From a bacterium (lineage in GTDB: Bacteria; Chlamydiota; Chlamydiia; Chlamydiales; SM23-39), in contig JAJZPH010000010.1 of assembly GCA_021811265.1 (NCBI GenBank), forward strand, positions 1-49,015: a stretch of 49,015 nucleotides of DNA, in the 5' to 3' direction. Positions 8,470 through 16,830 of this stretch are shown piece after piece. Under the pieces are notes generated by a model, which was not told the origin of the DNA, ran no database searches, and saw only the letters and a program-made list of their open reading frames with translations. A program made the position numbers and the translations under genes. Position 1 is the first letter of the stretch. Each line of letters begins with the position of its first letter.

Positions 8470-10044
8470 TTAAACAACAGCCGAAGGCTCTGTTTTTTTT
8501 GCTTCTTCTGCTTTAGGTAAAGCAGCTGCATCGCTCTTGGATCCTTTTTCTGCCGTTTTGGCAAGAAAGAGTTTATTAAGAGAGCTTGCAGAAACGATCC
8601 AGAGAAAAATAATGGCAAAAAGGATCACTGCAATATAGGGAGTCATGGCAGCAATGGAGCCTAGGGCTAAAATGAGCCCCTGTTGAATCAACGAACCACC
8701 AGACTTTCCAAGACGAGCACCGACTACGTCGATGGCTGCTTTTCCTTTTACTTTTGACTCTTCATCCAAAGGAATGTAAGCCATTTCTTTGGTAGGATCG
8801 AAGAGTGAGTATTTGCAGGTTTTGCTCAAGATGTTTTGGACCGCGCCTACAATTACGGCCAGCATAAGTGGGCTGGTTCCTAGAGCGGCAATCATTCCCA
8901 TCATCGAATCTTTGAAAAGAACAAATGAAAAGAAAGCCGTTCCTGTAAGCAAGAGAACTACGGGGGTCACAAGTGCGGCTGTTTTCCAGCCAAAGCGACG
9001 TATTGTGTTTCCTCCGACAAAAAGCATCATGAGAACTGCAATAAAGCCCGTACAGGTGGAGAATGCTCCCATAAATGCGGAGTAGTCGTTTGAGTTGGGA
9101 TATTGCAATTTGAGCTGACTCTTCCAGGTAACTTCTACGATGTTGATGGAAATGCCATACGCAATCACGAGTATTGCAAGTAGTCCCAAATATTTGGACC
9201 TTGCAAGTTGCAAAAAGCTTTCTTTCATGGAAAGTTTTGGCTTTGATTTTTTGACTACTTTTTGCTGTGCGGGATCAAAGAATCTAGGATCTGTTAATAC
9301 ATTCTTTTGAATCCACCAATAGATGGCAATAATGCAGAGACCAGAGATGACCACCATGCTCATCAAATAATTTAAAGAGACACCCCAAGCATCGACTCCA
9401 GCGGGAATTTTTTGACGGATGTTAGAAGAGAAAATAATCGCAGGTCCAGAGAAAAGCAGCGCGAGGTTCGCGCCCAGTCCCAAAAGAGAGTAAAAACGCT
9501 TGGCTTCCACTACCTTCATGATATCGTTTGCAAATCCCCAGAAAAGAAGAGAGAGTACCACGCTTCCCCAAAGTTCTGAGAGGATGTAGAAAAGGGCATA
9601 GCTCCAGTTGCGAAAAATTGCAATGAATCCCATAAATCCTTGTGGCAGCAGTTGTTGGAGATAGTCGGCGAAGACAGTGGGATGAAGGTATTCTTTTGCG
9701 GGATAGATCACTAGCGCGAAGAGCGCAAAAAAGACCACAAAAGGGGCAATGGTTGCATAAAATAGTGCAGGTTTGCTGAGCTTGTTGCTTAACTTTGCAT
9801 AAATCAGCATAAAAATGATTGCTGAAGGTAAAACTCCCCAAAATTTGATAAAGGGAATCGCTTCGGCTCCCGAGCCTGGTGCTGTTACGATGAGCGTATC
9901 TTTGGTGTCGCGCAAGATCGTATAGTTAAAAGATATGAAAAAGAACATTAGAAACATGGGAAGAAGTTTCTTTAGCTCATAACTATGAATGGGCCAAAGA
10001 AAGGATCGCCACTTTCCAAATTCAGATTGTGTTTGTGCAGACAT
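8470..10044 (-). CDS. tlc: ADP/ATP translocase (Tlc/NTT family nucleotide transporter)
   Basis: Inner-membrane carrier of the plastid/parasite NTT family. In obligate intracellular bacteria these proteins exchange host ATP for bacterial ADP or import other nucleotides. The 524-residue product has about twelve hydrophobic helices and the family's N-terminal block FNYTILRDTKDTLIVTAPGSGAE, with a Lys/Ala-rich hydrophilic tail. Substrate choice among NTT paralogues cannot be read from the sequence, but synteny with lepA suggests the ATP/ADP exchanger adt1 (CT065). The start has a good ribosome binding site (AAGGAAGGATACA before ATG). The leader contains a 7-bp inverted repeat (10064-10070 with 10088-10094) that could form a stem; its role is unknown. 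A strong terminator follows the gene. Confidence 0.95.
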   Translation of the reverse strand: MSAQTQSEFGKWRSFLWPIHSYELKKLLPMFLMFFFISFNYTILRDTKDTLIVTAPGSGAEAIPFIKFWGVLPSAIIFMLIYAKLSNKLSKPALFYATIAPFVVFFALFALVIYPAKEYLHPTVFADYLQQLLPQGFMGFIAIFRNWSYALFYILSELWGSVVLSLLFWGFANDIMKVVEAKRFYSLLGLGANLALLFSGPAIIFSSNIRQKIPAGVDAWGVSLNYLMSMVVISGLCIIAIYWWIQKNVLTDPRFFDPAQQKVVKKSKPKLSMKESFLQLARSKYLGLLAILVIAYGISINIVEVTWKSQLKLQYPNSNDYSAFMGAFSTCTGFIAVLMMLFVGGNTIRRFGWKTAALVTPVVLLLTGTAFFSFVLFKDSMMGMIAALGTSPLMLAVIVGAVQNILSKTCKYSLFDPTKEMAYIPLDEESKVKGKAAIDVVGARLGKSGGSLIQQGLILALGSIAAMTPYIAVILFAIIFLWIVSASSLNKLFLAKTAEKGSKSDAAALPKAEEAKKTEPSAVV

Positions 10045-10139
10045 TGTATCCTTCCTTTAATAAGGGATTAAGCTGAAAAGGATATTCTAATCCCAGACTT
10101 TGTAAAAAAACAAGAAAAAAAGGGACATAAAAAGAGAAG

Positions 10140-10244
10140 TTATACACAAATGCATTGAAAATTTGGTTTTTGCCACAACCAGCTTTTCAAGTGGTTTTTG
10201 TATAAAATGTTTTATACCAAAATAACTGCATTCTTTGTGTATAA
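10140..10244. repeat. Degenerate MITE-like inverted repeat
   Basis: The ends read TTATACACAAA and (opposite strand) the same, with partly matching inner arms (TGCATT, TTTGG). This resembles the terminal inverted repeats of the elements at 11150 and 36688 but is more diverged. It is flanked by TA on both sides. It fills most of the gene-free stretch between the translocase and the next gene. Confidence 0.45.
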
Positions 10245-10304
10245 AAACGCACAAAGCTGGTTTTTTTAAGTCTTTCATTAAGAAGAAAATGTGACCAAAA
10301 GAAG

Positions 10305-10336
10305 GAAAAAAACCCTCAGAGAATCTCGGAGGGTTT
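10305..10336 (-). terminator. Rho-independent terminator of the small conserved gene
   Basis: A hairpin pairs AACCCTC (10311-10317) with GAGGGTT (10329-10335), extended by AGAG/CTC with one bulge. It is followed on the minus strand by a T run (A run 10306-10312 on the plus strand). It lies 8 bases after the stop of the gene at 10344-10868. Confidence 0.75.
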
Positions 10337-10343
10337 CGGCAAA

Positions 10344-10868
10344 CTAATGATTTATACCGTCGGGCATTTGGGCAGCAGATGCGAGCTGCATTGCCTGGAC
10401 AGATTCGACATATCCATTCCAGAGTTCCTGTTCGATTTTGTTATGGCGAATGGACTGGATCAGCTCTCTTTTATATCCTGCAAGAGATTTTTTGGGGCTC
10501 AAAATTCCAATAATTTCTTGATCGCCAGCAATTCTTGCGATATTCAACATTCTTTCGAGCTGGATGCGAGAAAACATGATCTGATCTCGGCGCTTGCGGG
10601 ATCCTCTGGGAGCTCTTTGCTTGGGAGCCACAATGGTGGGTTTTTCCGCATTGATGATGAAGCGTTCAATCAGGTTCGAAAGTTCATCGGGCTGCTTTAT
10701 CTTCATTTTTCTGAGCGTAAAATGGTGCATATAGCCACCAGAGGTCATTGGGAGATATTTGCACAATTCATTCTCTTTTCTTACTCCTAATTTTTTGATA
10801 GCCCTTGAAATGAAATCTTCGATTTCTTTTAGATTCTTGGTTGTTTTTTTGTTTAGGGTTTCGTTCAT
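10344..10868 (-). CDS. Conserved hypothetical protein, positional homologue of CT066
   Basis: The 174-residue, strongly basic, soluble product has no signal peptide or membrane helix. The middle holds a very basic stretch (APKQRAPRGSRKRRDQ, about residues 82-97) that could bind nucleic acid. The N-terminal 80 residues are helical and contain an HTH-like alternation (NELCKYLPMTSGGYMHHFTLRKM). I cannot assign a domain. Its position next to the translocase and lepA matches CT066 in Chlamydia, a short conserved protein; that equivalence is by synteny from memory only. The start is supported by AAGGAAGGGATT before the ATG, almost the same leader as the adjacent translocase gene, and the gene ends at its own terminator. 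Confidence 0.6.
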   Translation of the reverse strand: MNETLNKKTTKNLKEIEDFISRAIKKLGVRKENELCKYLPMTSGGYMHHFTLRKMKIKQPDELSNLIERFIINAEKPTIVAPKQRAPRGSRKRRDQIMFSRIQLERMLNIARIAGDQEIIGILSPKKSLAGYKRELIQSIRHNKIEQELWNGYVESVQAMQLASAAQMPDGINH

Positions 10869-11149
10869 AATCCCTTCCTTTATTTAAAAGTTAGTTTTGA
10901 TCTGTAATGAGAACTTGTTTGTCCCGATTCCTTTGCTAAAAGCTTTTTAATTTTGATCTGCACAAAGTTGCATCCTTTTTGTTATCCCGAAGTTTTGGGA
11001 CATAAAGAGCTTTGAAAATAATCGCTACTTTTTTTGTAATAACATGATTATAGAACCGAAAATGTTTTTTGCAAAAGAAATTCTCTTATTTTTTATCCTT
11101 CGAAGGAAGTTTATACAGATACAAATACCGAAAAGAAATAAAACTATAG

Positions 11150-11266
11150 TTATACACAAAGAACTTGGAAAATCGGTTTTTGAAGCTACGCGAAAATTCT
11201 CGCGGTTGAAAAAACCGAGTTTTTGGCGTGCTCCAGAAACCGATTTTCCAAGTTCTTTGTGTATAA
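11150..11266. repeat. MITE-like element with 30-bp perfect terminal inverted repeats (family A)
   Basis: The arms at 11150-11179 and 11237-11266 are perfect inverted repeats of 30 bases, starting TTATACACAAAGAACTTGG. TA flanks both ends, consistent with an IS630/mariner-type TA target duplication. The 57-base interior has no coding capacity. A second copy lies at 36688-36831 in the opposite orientation. This is the main content of the 530-base gene-free stretch between 10869 and 11398; in the rest I see only AT-rich sequence and the short repeat at 11290. Confidence 0.85.
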
Positions 11267-11289
11267 AAGTCGAAAAAAGCTGATCCTGA

Positions 11290-11305
11290 TTGGACAGTTC
11301 CTAAG
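11290..11305 (+). repeat. Short interspersed repeat core TTGGACAGTTCCTAAG, copy 1
   Basis: A 16-base core is repeated exactly at 16110-16125 (same strand) and 26659-26674 (opposite strand), with a degenerate copy at 41341. Here only the core is conserved. Copies 1 and 2 bracket the dxr-rseP-ABC block as direct repeats. Confidence 0.7.
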
Positions 11306-11398
11306 GGCAAGGACCATTAAAAAGAGGGGTCTATCTTCTGCGGTGAGTTGTTTTTTTTGGATACTCATGATAGCCTTTAAATCTCATGGGGAACTTTT

Positions 11399-12535
11399 AT
11401 GAAAAAAAGCATTTGCGTATTTGGGAGCACCGGATCGGTTGGACAGACGACGTTAGATGTTGTGCGACAGATGAAAGATGCGTTTCAAATCTATGCACTG
11501 GCCGCAAAATCAAACATCGAAATCTTAAAAAAACAGATCGAAGAATTTTCTCCAAAAATAGTTGCTGTTTTTGATGAGGATAGGGCACGTGAGCTGAGAA
11601 TTGCATTTCCCTATTTACCCATTGTTTCTGGAAAGGAAGGACTGGAGGAAATCGCCTGTGCAGATGAAGCAGAGCTTGTAGTCATGGCAATGAGCGGAAT
11701 GGAAGGCTTACGCGCCACGCTGTCTGCAATTGGCGCGAAAAAGGTTCTTGCTATTGCCAATAAGGAAATTTTGGTGTCTGCTGGACGGATGGTAATGGAT
11801 GAAGTGAAAAAACACGGAACTCTTTTATTGCCAGTGGATAGCGAGCATAGCGCTATTTTTCAATGCCTTCGCAAGGAAAATGCGAAAGTCAGACGTCTGA
11901 TTTTGACAGCTTCTGGAGGTCCGTTTCGTGAGTATTCATCGGATCGTTTGAAAAAAGTTACATTAGAAGAAGCTTTATCTCATCCTACCTATCGCATGGG
12001 GAAAAAAATTACCGTTGATTCGTCGACGTTGATGAATAAAGGGCTCGAAGTGATTGAAGCACATTATCTTTTTGGAGTTGATGCCAATCAAATTGAGGTG
12101 GTGGTCCATCCCCAAAGCGTGATTCATAGCTTTGTGGAATTTATCGATGGTTCGATCTTATCTCAGGCATCGGAGCCCAACATGTTTTTTCCGCTACAGT
12201 ATGCTCTGGCCTATCCCGAGCGCAGGGAAAACCACCTTCCTTCATTTGACTTTCATCGATATCCCAAACTTGAATTTTTTCCTCCCGATAGAGAAAAATT
12301 CCCCTGTCTTTCCTTGGCATATGAAGCATTGAAGGTAAAAAAGAGCATGCCCTGTGTTTTGAATGCAGCCAATGAAGTTTTAGTAGAGCGTTTTTTGCAG
12401 AAAAAAATTTCCTGGATCGACATCGGGCAGAAGTTAGAGAAAATCATCTCTTCCCATCGGGAAGTAGAGCTGGTAGATTTAGAGGTACTTTTTGAGGTAG
12501 ATCAAGAAGCGAGAAGAGAAGCCATGCAAGCATGA
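11399..12535 (+). CDS. dxr: 1-deoxy-D-xylulose 5-phosphate reductoisomerase
   Basis: Second enzyme of the MEP isoprenoid pathway. It converts DXP to 2-C-methyl-D-erythritol 4-phosphate with NADPH and a divalent metal. The N-terminal GSTGSVG (residues 9-15) binds the cofactor. Other conserved blocks are ANKEILVSAG, VDSEHSAIFQ, ASGGPFR and MGKKITVDSSTLMNKGLEVIEAH, covering the metal and substrate ligands. The length of 378 residues is normal. A GGGG sequence lies 8-11 bases before the ATG. The gene is followed after 31 bases by rseP, the same pair as CT071-CT072. The product feeds undecaprenyl phosphate and quinone synthesis. Confidence 0.96.
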   Translation: MKKSICVFGSTGSVGQTTLDVVRQMKDAFQIYALAAKSNIEILKKQIEEFSPKIVAVFDEDRARELRIAFPYLPIVSGKEGLEEIACADEAELVVMAMSGMEGLRATLSAIGAKKVLAIANKEILVSAGRMVMDEVKKHGTLLLPVDSEHSAIFQCLRKENAKVRRLILTASGGPFREYSSDRLKKVTLEEALSHPTYRMGKKITVDSSTLMNKGLEVIEAHYLFGVDANQIEVVVHPQSVIHSFVEFIDGSILSQASEPNMFFPLQYALAYPERRENHLPSFDFHRYPKLEFFPPDREKFPCLSLAYEALKVKKSMPCVLNAANEVLVERFLQKKISWIDIGQKLEKIISSHREVELVDLEVLFEVDQEARREAMQA

Positions 12536-12566
12536 GGGTAGACATTCCCTAGCAAAAAGGAGCACA

Positions 12567-14477
12567 ATGATCAATCAATTTTTTTCCATTCTTCTGGCAA
12601 TCATAGGCATTGGAGTTTTGATTTTTCTTCATGAGCTGGGCCATTATTTTATGGCTCTGAAAAGGGGAATGCGCGTAGAAACCTTTTCCATTGGTTTCGG
12701 CCGTCCGATTTATAGCTGGAATCGGGGAAATGTGAAATGGCAGATTGGCTCTTTGCCTTTTGGTGGCTTTGTCAAAATTGCCGGGATGCAAAAGGAAGGA
12801 GAGAAGGAGCCGGAGGAGATCGAGGGTGGTTTTTTCGCAAAAAAACCATTGGATCGCCTGATCGTTGCTTTGGCGGGTCCCTTTGCAAACATTCTATTTG
12901 CTTTTTTTGCTTTTACTCTTCTTTGGCTGCTTGGCGGCAGAGAAAGTCCACTTTCTTCCCACTCGCAATATATTGGCTGGGTTGACCCTTCTTCCGATTT
13001 GTATAAGAGCGGACTTCGACCTGGAGATCGTATTGTAAGTTATGACGGGCATCCATTTCGCGATTGGCACGACCTTCTATATACTTCTGCCTTGAAGCGT
13101 TCTGAGATTCGCATCGCTGCAGAAGAGATCTCTCGTTTCTCTCATCGCGTTGTTCTTTTGGACCAAAGTTTTCCAACCTATCAAGATGGACGCATGCTCG
13201 AGGGTATTAAAACCATTGGTCTTTTTGCCCCTGCTTCTTACCTATATTATGCAAGTCCCAACAACGGCTTGTCTTCTCTATCTCCCATCTATGATAGTGG
13301 CATTCAAGAAAAAGATCGTATTGTTTGGGCAGATGGCTCTCTTGTTTTTTCTGTGCAGCAGCTATCGCAGCTTATCAATGAACCTTCTCTTTTCTTGACT
13401 GTCCAAAGGAATAAAACGACCTTTCACACGCGCATCCCGCGCATGATGCTTTCTACACTCAACCTCTCTCCTAAGGAAAAGGTCGAAATCGATGATTGGC
13501 GTTATGATGCTTCATTAAGAAAACGGTTGGACGACCTCTATCTGATCCCCTATTTATTAAATGCAGAAGCTATAGTGGAGGCTCCTTTGACAAAGGAGTA
13601 TGTGGGTTTTGATGCAAGAAATCCCTACACGATTCCACTTCTTAAAAATGATCGTATCCTGGCCGTCGATGGAGAAAAAATCTCTTCTCGCAAAGAGTTT
13701 TTGCAAAAGGCGCAGCAGCATCGGGTTTTGGTGATTGTTGAGCGCAAAGAGTATCCATCAGTCTTTTGGAAGAAAACCGATGCGTGTTTTGCTTCTTTTG
13801 TTTCCATGGATGACTTGAGAACTATTATTTCTTCCATTGGACGAAAAAATGGAGTTGCCACTGCCGGCTCTTTGCATTTGCTAAAACCCATTCTACCCAC
13901 GACGCCTAAAGAGCTTGCAGAAAAAGGAGATGAAGAGACAGCAAAGCGTCTGCAGCTGATACAGAAAGAGGTGGAAGCTTTGGGCAGTAGCAGTCAAAAG
14001 CAGATGGCGATACAAGAGATGGGTAAAGAGCGATCCAGGCTTGTTTTGGGCCTTCCTTTGCAAGATTTAAAAGTTACATATAATCCATCACCGTTATCTT
14101 TATTTTACAAATCAGGTGCTGAGGTTTATAAAATCCTAAGCTCGCTTCTTCGAGGACAACTCCATCCTAAATGGTTGGTAGGGCCTCTTGGAATTGTGGA
14201 GATTGTCAAAAAAAGTTGGGACGAGGGAGTGAAAGAAACCCTCTACTGGTTTGGATTCATTAGCTTAAATTTGGGCTTTGTCAACCTTTTACCGCTCCCA
14301 GTTTTAGATGGGGGATATCTTCTTCTTTCCTTGATTGAAATCGTAAGCAGAAAGCGGCTGAAGCCAAAAACCCTGGATCGTCTGATCTTTCCATTTTTTG
14401 TGCTCTTAGTGCTTCTCTTTTTGTTCATCCTCTATCAGGACATCATGCGCATTTTTGGAAGATATTTGCATTTTTAA
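12567..14477 (+). CDS. rseP: RseP/YaeL-type site-2 intramembrane zinc metalloprotease
   Basis: Inner-membrane protease that cuts transmembrane substrates such as anti-sigma factors or signal-peptide remnants. The zinc motif HELGH is at residues 22-26 in the first helix. The third zinc ligand motif LLPLPVLDGG lies near the C-terminus (about residue 575), followed by the last membrane helices. Between them are PDZ-type segments (e.g. SGLRPGDRIVSYDGHPF and LLKNDRILAVDGEKI). At 636 residues it is about 190 longer than E. coli RseP, in the periplasmic region, as I recall for chlamydial YaeL (CT072). AAAAGGAG lies 6 bases before the ATG. Downstream the ABC genes converge. Confidence 0.93.
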   Translation: MINQFFSILLAIIGIGVLIFLHELGHYFMALKRGMRVETFSIGFGRPIYSWNRGNVKWQIGSLPFGGFVKIAGMQKEGEKEPEEIEGGFFAKKPLDRLIVALAGPFANILFAFFAFTLLWLLGGRESPLSSHSQYIGWVDPSSDLYKSGLRPGDRIVSYDGHPFRDWHDLLYTSALKRSEIRIAAEEISRFSHRVVLLDQSFPTYQDGRMLEGIKTIGLFAPASYLYYASPNNGLSSLSPIYDSGIQEKDRIVWADGSLVFSVQQLSQLINEPSLFLTVQRNKTTFHTRIPRMMLSTLNLSPKEKVEIDDWRYDASLRKRLDDLYLIPYLLNAEAIVEAPLTKEYVGFDARNPYTIPLLKNDRILAVDGEKISSRKEFLQKAQQHRVLVIVERKEYPSVFWKKTDACFASFVSMDDLRTIISSIGRKNGVATAGSLHLLKPILPTTPKELAEKGDEETAKRLQLIQKEVEALGSSSQKQMAIQEMGKERSRLVLGLPLQDLKVTYNPSPLSLFYKSGAEVYKILSSLLRGQLHPKWLVGPLGIVEIVKKSWDEGVKETLYWFGFISLNLGFVNLLPLPVLDGGYLLLSLIEIVSRKRLKPKTLDRLIFPFFVLLVLLFLFILYQDIMRIFGRYLHF

Positions 14478-14531
14478 AATTAATCTTCTCACTATAAGCG
14501 ACTTGTGTGTTTCGATCTATGGTCATTATTC

Positions 14532-15248
14532 TCACGAAAACGGTCTTAAGAGCCGTTTAATAAATTCGCTCTTAGGATGTTCTAAAACTTCGTTGAGTGT
14601 TCCAGTTTGTTCGATTTCCCCATTGATTAGGATGACAAGCTTGTCTGCTAAGAAAATGGCATCCTCATGATTGTGTGTTACAAGAATGATGGGGATTTTT
14701 AGCTTTTGAAACAGCTGCTTCAATTGATTCGCAACTTCATACTTTGTCACTTGGTCTATATTTGAAAGAGGTTCATCAAGTAGTAAAAGGGATGGATCTA
14801 TGGCGAGCGCTCTTGCAAGGCCTACCCTTTGCCTTTCCCCTCCAGATAACTCATTGATCTTTCGTTTTTCAAATCCACTCAAGTTCACCAATTTGAGCAT
14901 TTTCGGTGCTTTTTTTTCTCTTATATCTCTTGGAACACCTCTTACTTTCAGGCCAAAAGCGACATTTTCTTGAACATTCATATGAGGAAAAAGCCCATAG
15001 TCTTGAGGTAAATAGCCGATATTGCGATCTTCGATAGGCAGGCTGCTGATATCTTTGTCATTCAAAAAGACCTTTCCTTCAAATGGAGCAATAATCCCTA
15101 GGATGGTTAAAAGAAGGGTGGTTTTCCCACTTCCTGAGGGCCCCATCATTACCATTGTTTCCAAAGGGGGTACTTCGAGAGATAGTTTTTTAATAATGGA
15201 TTTTCCACGATATCCGGAGCTTAAATTTTCTATTTTTAATTCAGCCAT
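14532..15248 (-). CDS. ABC transporter ATP-binding protein (molybdate/tungstate or sulfate-type importer)
   Basis: ATPase subunit of an importer: Walker A GPSGSGKTT (about residues 35-43), Q-loop PQDYGLFPHM, signature LSGGERQRVGLARAL, Walker B LLLLDEPLSNID and H-loop VTHNH. At 238 residues it is a single nucleotide-binding domain without the regulatory extension seen in ModC or PotA. It lies 3 bases downstream of a permease gene on the same strand and clearly pairs with it. The substrate is not certain; the permease looks like the ModB/WtpB/TupB group, so an oxyanion is the best guess. No substrate-binding protein gene is adjacent. The pair does not belong to the conserved dxr-rseP neighbourhood and probably came in separately. 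Confidence 0.88.
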   Translation of the reverse strand: MAELKIENLSSGYRGKSIIKKLSLEVPPLETMVMMGPSGSGKTTLLLTILGIIAPFEGKVFLNDKDISSLPIEDRNIGYLPQDYGLFPHMNVQENVAFGLKVRGVPRDIREKKAPKMLKLVNLSGFEKRKINELSGGERQRVGLARALAIDPSLLLLDEPLSNIDQVTKYEVANQLKQLFQKLKIPIILVTHNHEDAIFLADKLVILINGEIEQTGTLNEVLEHPKSEFIKRLLRPFS

Positions 15249-15251
15249 TTC

Positions 15252-16019
15252 TTAATGTCTCGTAAGCATTTTAAAGGTGACCAAAGAGAGAGTGGATGCT
15301 GTAGTCACCAGGATTGTCGCTGCCAATGCCCCTACAGTCAAAGTTTGAGCCTGAGTAGCGATAAATGTAGGGATAATTTCTGTCTTATAGGCGATAACCC
15401 CAGCGAAAATTAAGCTGCCCCCCAATTCACCCATCGCCCTCGACCAACATAGGGCAGAACCTGCAACGATATCTTTGAATGCAAGAGGCAAAAAAATCAT
15501 TGTAAATACTTGGAAAGGATTTGCTCCTAGAGATCTGGCCGTCATATTCATTCCTGTTTGCCGGATTTCTCTAAATTTTCTACTGCTGAATGAAATAATA
15601 AAAGGAACGCAAACATAGATTTTTGCAATTACTAATGCTGAAAAAGTAAATGCTAAATTAACGTTGAAAAGAGACATCGGTCCCAACATTAAAAGATAGA
15701 TCATCCCTTCAGCAACAGGTGGAAATGTTTGAGGAACATCAACAGATAGCACTTCAATGAGTTCTTTGCCCCGAAACTCTTTCATAGCAAATATATAACC
15801 AACGGATATGCCGAAAATAATTCCTAAAAAGACCGTAACGAAAGATGACAAAATGCTTAGCCATAAAGCGCTTAGAATTCGACTATCTTGCCAAGCTGCT
15901 ACCACTCCTCTGAAAGAGCCTACGGCCGCAACATATTGATAGAGAAAAGTAAAAATCAACCAGCCAAGGCATAAAAATGCCAAAGCGTAGATAATGTAAA
16001 TGCACTTATATGACCTCAT
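15252..16019 (-). CDS. ABC transporter permease (ModB/WtpB-like, BPD_transp_1)
   Basis: A 255-residue inner-membrane protein with about six hydrophobic helices. The cytoplasmic coupling loop MTARSLGANPFQVFTMIFLPLAFKDIVAG fits the EAA-loop consensus of binding-protein-dependent permeases, followed by WSRAMGELGGSLIFAG, a sequence typical of molybdate, tungstate and sulfate permeases. It precedes its ATPase by 3 bases. The solute-binding protein expected for an importer is missing next to the pair, so it must be encoded elsewhere or be absent. The stretch upstream holds the short repeat at 16110. Confidence 0.85.
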   Translation of the reverse strand: MRSYKCIYIIYALAFLCLGWLIFTFLYQYVAAVGSFRGVVAAWQDSRILSALWLSILSSFVTVFLGIIFGISVGYIFAMKEFRGKELIEVLSVDVPQTFPPVAEGMIYLLMLGPMSLFNVNLAFTFSALVIAKIYVCVPFIISFSSRKFREIRQTGMNMTARSLGANPFQVFTMIFLPLAFKDIVAGSALCWSRAMGELGGSLIFAGVIAYKTEIIPTFIATQAQTLTVGALAATILVTTASTLSLVTFKMLTRH

Positions 16020-16109
16020 AAAAGTAGGTCTTCTTTTTTCTCAGGGTATTATTATTTCTCGTAAATGAAAGAAAGAATATGAACAAGAAAAATAATGTCA
16101 TCTACTGTC

Positions 16110-16125
16110 TTGGACAGTTCCTAAG
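16110..16125 (+). repeat. Short interspersed repeat core TTGGACAGTTCCTAAG, copy 2
   Basis: Exact copy of the 16-base core at 11290-11305, same orientation. It sits just upstream of the ABC permease, so the dxr-rseP-ABC block of about 4.8 kb lies between direct repeats. Confidence 0.7.
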
Positions 16126-16165
16126 ATGAATTCAGGTTTTTCTTTTTAACCGCTTTTTTTACACA

Positions 16166-16819
16166 TTAAAAATGTTTTCCTATTCCAATGCCTGCTTTGA
16201 TACCTCCTGTTTCTCCTACATGATCCTCAGGACCGTGAAGGGGAAGAAAGAGATAGTCGGCAAAGAGATCTACATAGTTTGTGCGGAAGAAAAACCATTG
16301 CAGTTGTGATTTTGCAACTACTCCCCAGTCGTGAAAGGAAGAGTGGCTCTTCGAGCTACAGAGAGATTTTTCATGCGTCTGTAAAAAATAATATGCAGGA
16401 CCGATTCCTAGAGAAAATTTCCAGCGAGCATGGAGAGAAAAGGAGTATTTCAAGCCTGCGCTTACAGTCGTCAGAAGAAGAGATGTATGCTGTCGGATTC
16501 CTAAAGTATGACCACTATCTGGATAACAACTGATATTGGCCCAGGAAAAAAGGCGAAAGACTATTCGTTGCGCTGTCTCGACTCCGTAGTCGATGCGAGC
16601 TCCTTTGTACATGGATCGGAGACGAGGAGATGTGGGGCGAAAGTAGGCAACGCGCAGCTCCGTTTCATTGCCAAAATCGTTTTTTATTTGGCTCTTTTTG
16701 GGCGCTTCTGTAAGAGGTGCTTGAGAGGGTATGGGTTTGGTGAGCACAGGTTCTGCGGAAAATAGGCTCAGGCTGCTACTTGTACAGAAGATGATGAGAA
16801 AAAGTTTGTGCAAAGGCAT
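16166..16819 (-). CDS. Predicted outer-membrane beta-barrel protein
   Basis: A 217-residue exported protein with a signal peptide (LFLIIFCTSSSLSLFSA), a Pro/Lys-rich linker, and then alternating aromatic/hydrophobic strands (ELRVAYFRPTS, LLLTTVSAGLKYSFSL, WKFSLGIGPAYYFL, YVDLFADYLFLPL, GGIKAGIGIGKHF). The C-terminal residue is Phe, the usual BAM recognition signature. This pattern fits a small eight-stranded OmpA/OprF-like barrel. I do not recognise the specific family. It lies 11 bases downstream of the large surface-protein gene on the same strand, so the two may be co-expressed and work together at the outer membrane. Confidence 0.65.
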   Translation of the reverse strand: MPLHKLFLIIFCTSSSLSLFSAEPVLTKPIPSQAPLTEAPKKSQIKNDFGNETELRVAYFRPTSPRLRSMYKGARIDYGVETAQRIVFRLFSWANISCYPDSGHTLGIRQHTSLLLTTVSAGLKYSFSLHARWKFSLGIGPAYYFLQTHEKSLCSSKSHSSFHDWGVVAKSQLQWFFFRTNYVDLFADYLFLPLHGPEDHVGETGGIKAGIGIGKHF

Positions 16820-16830
16820 TGTTTTTCTTC

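Noticed and set aside
10087..10278. 63-codon open frame on the minus strand
   Set aside because: It runs through the degenerate inverted repeat and has a Phe/Lys-rich composition produced by AT-rich sequence; no ribosome site or family resemblance.
11044..11283. Open frames on both strands across the family A element
   Set aside because: Both are created by the inverted repeat itself; the same peptide pieces recur at the 36688 copy.
14538..14558. Inverted repeat AAACGG/CCGTTT at the 3' end of the ABC ATPase gene
   Set aside because: It lies within the last codons and is not followed by a T-rich tract, so I do not call it a terminator.
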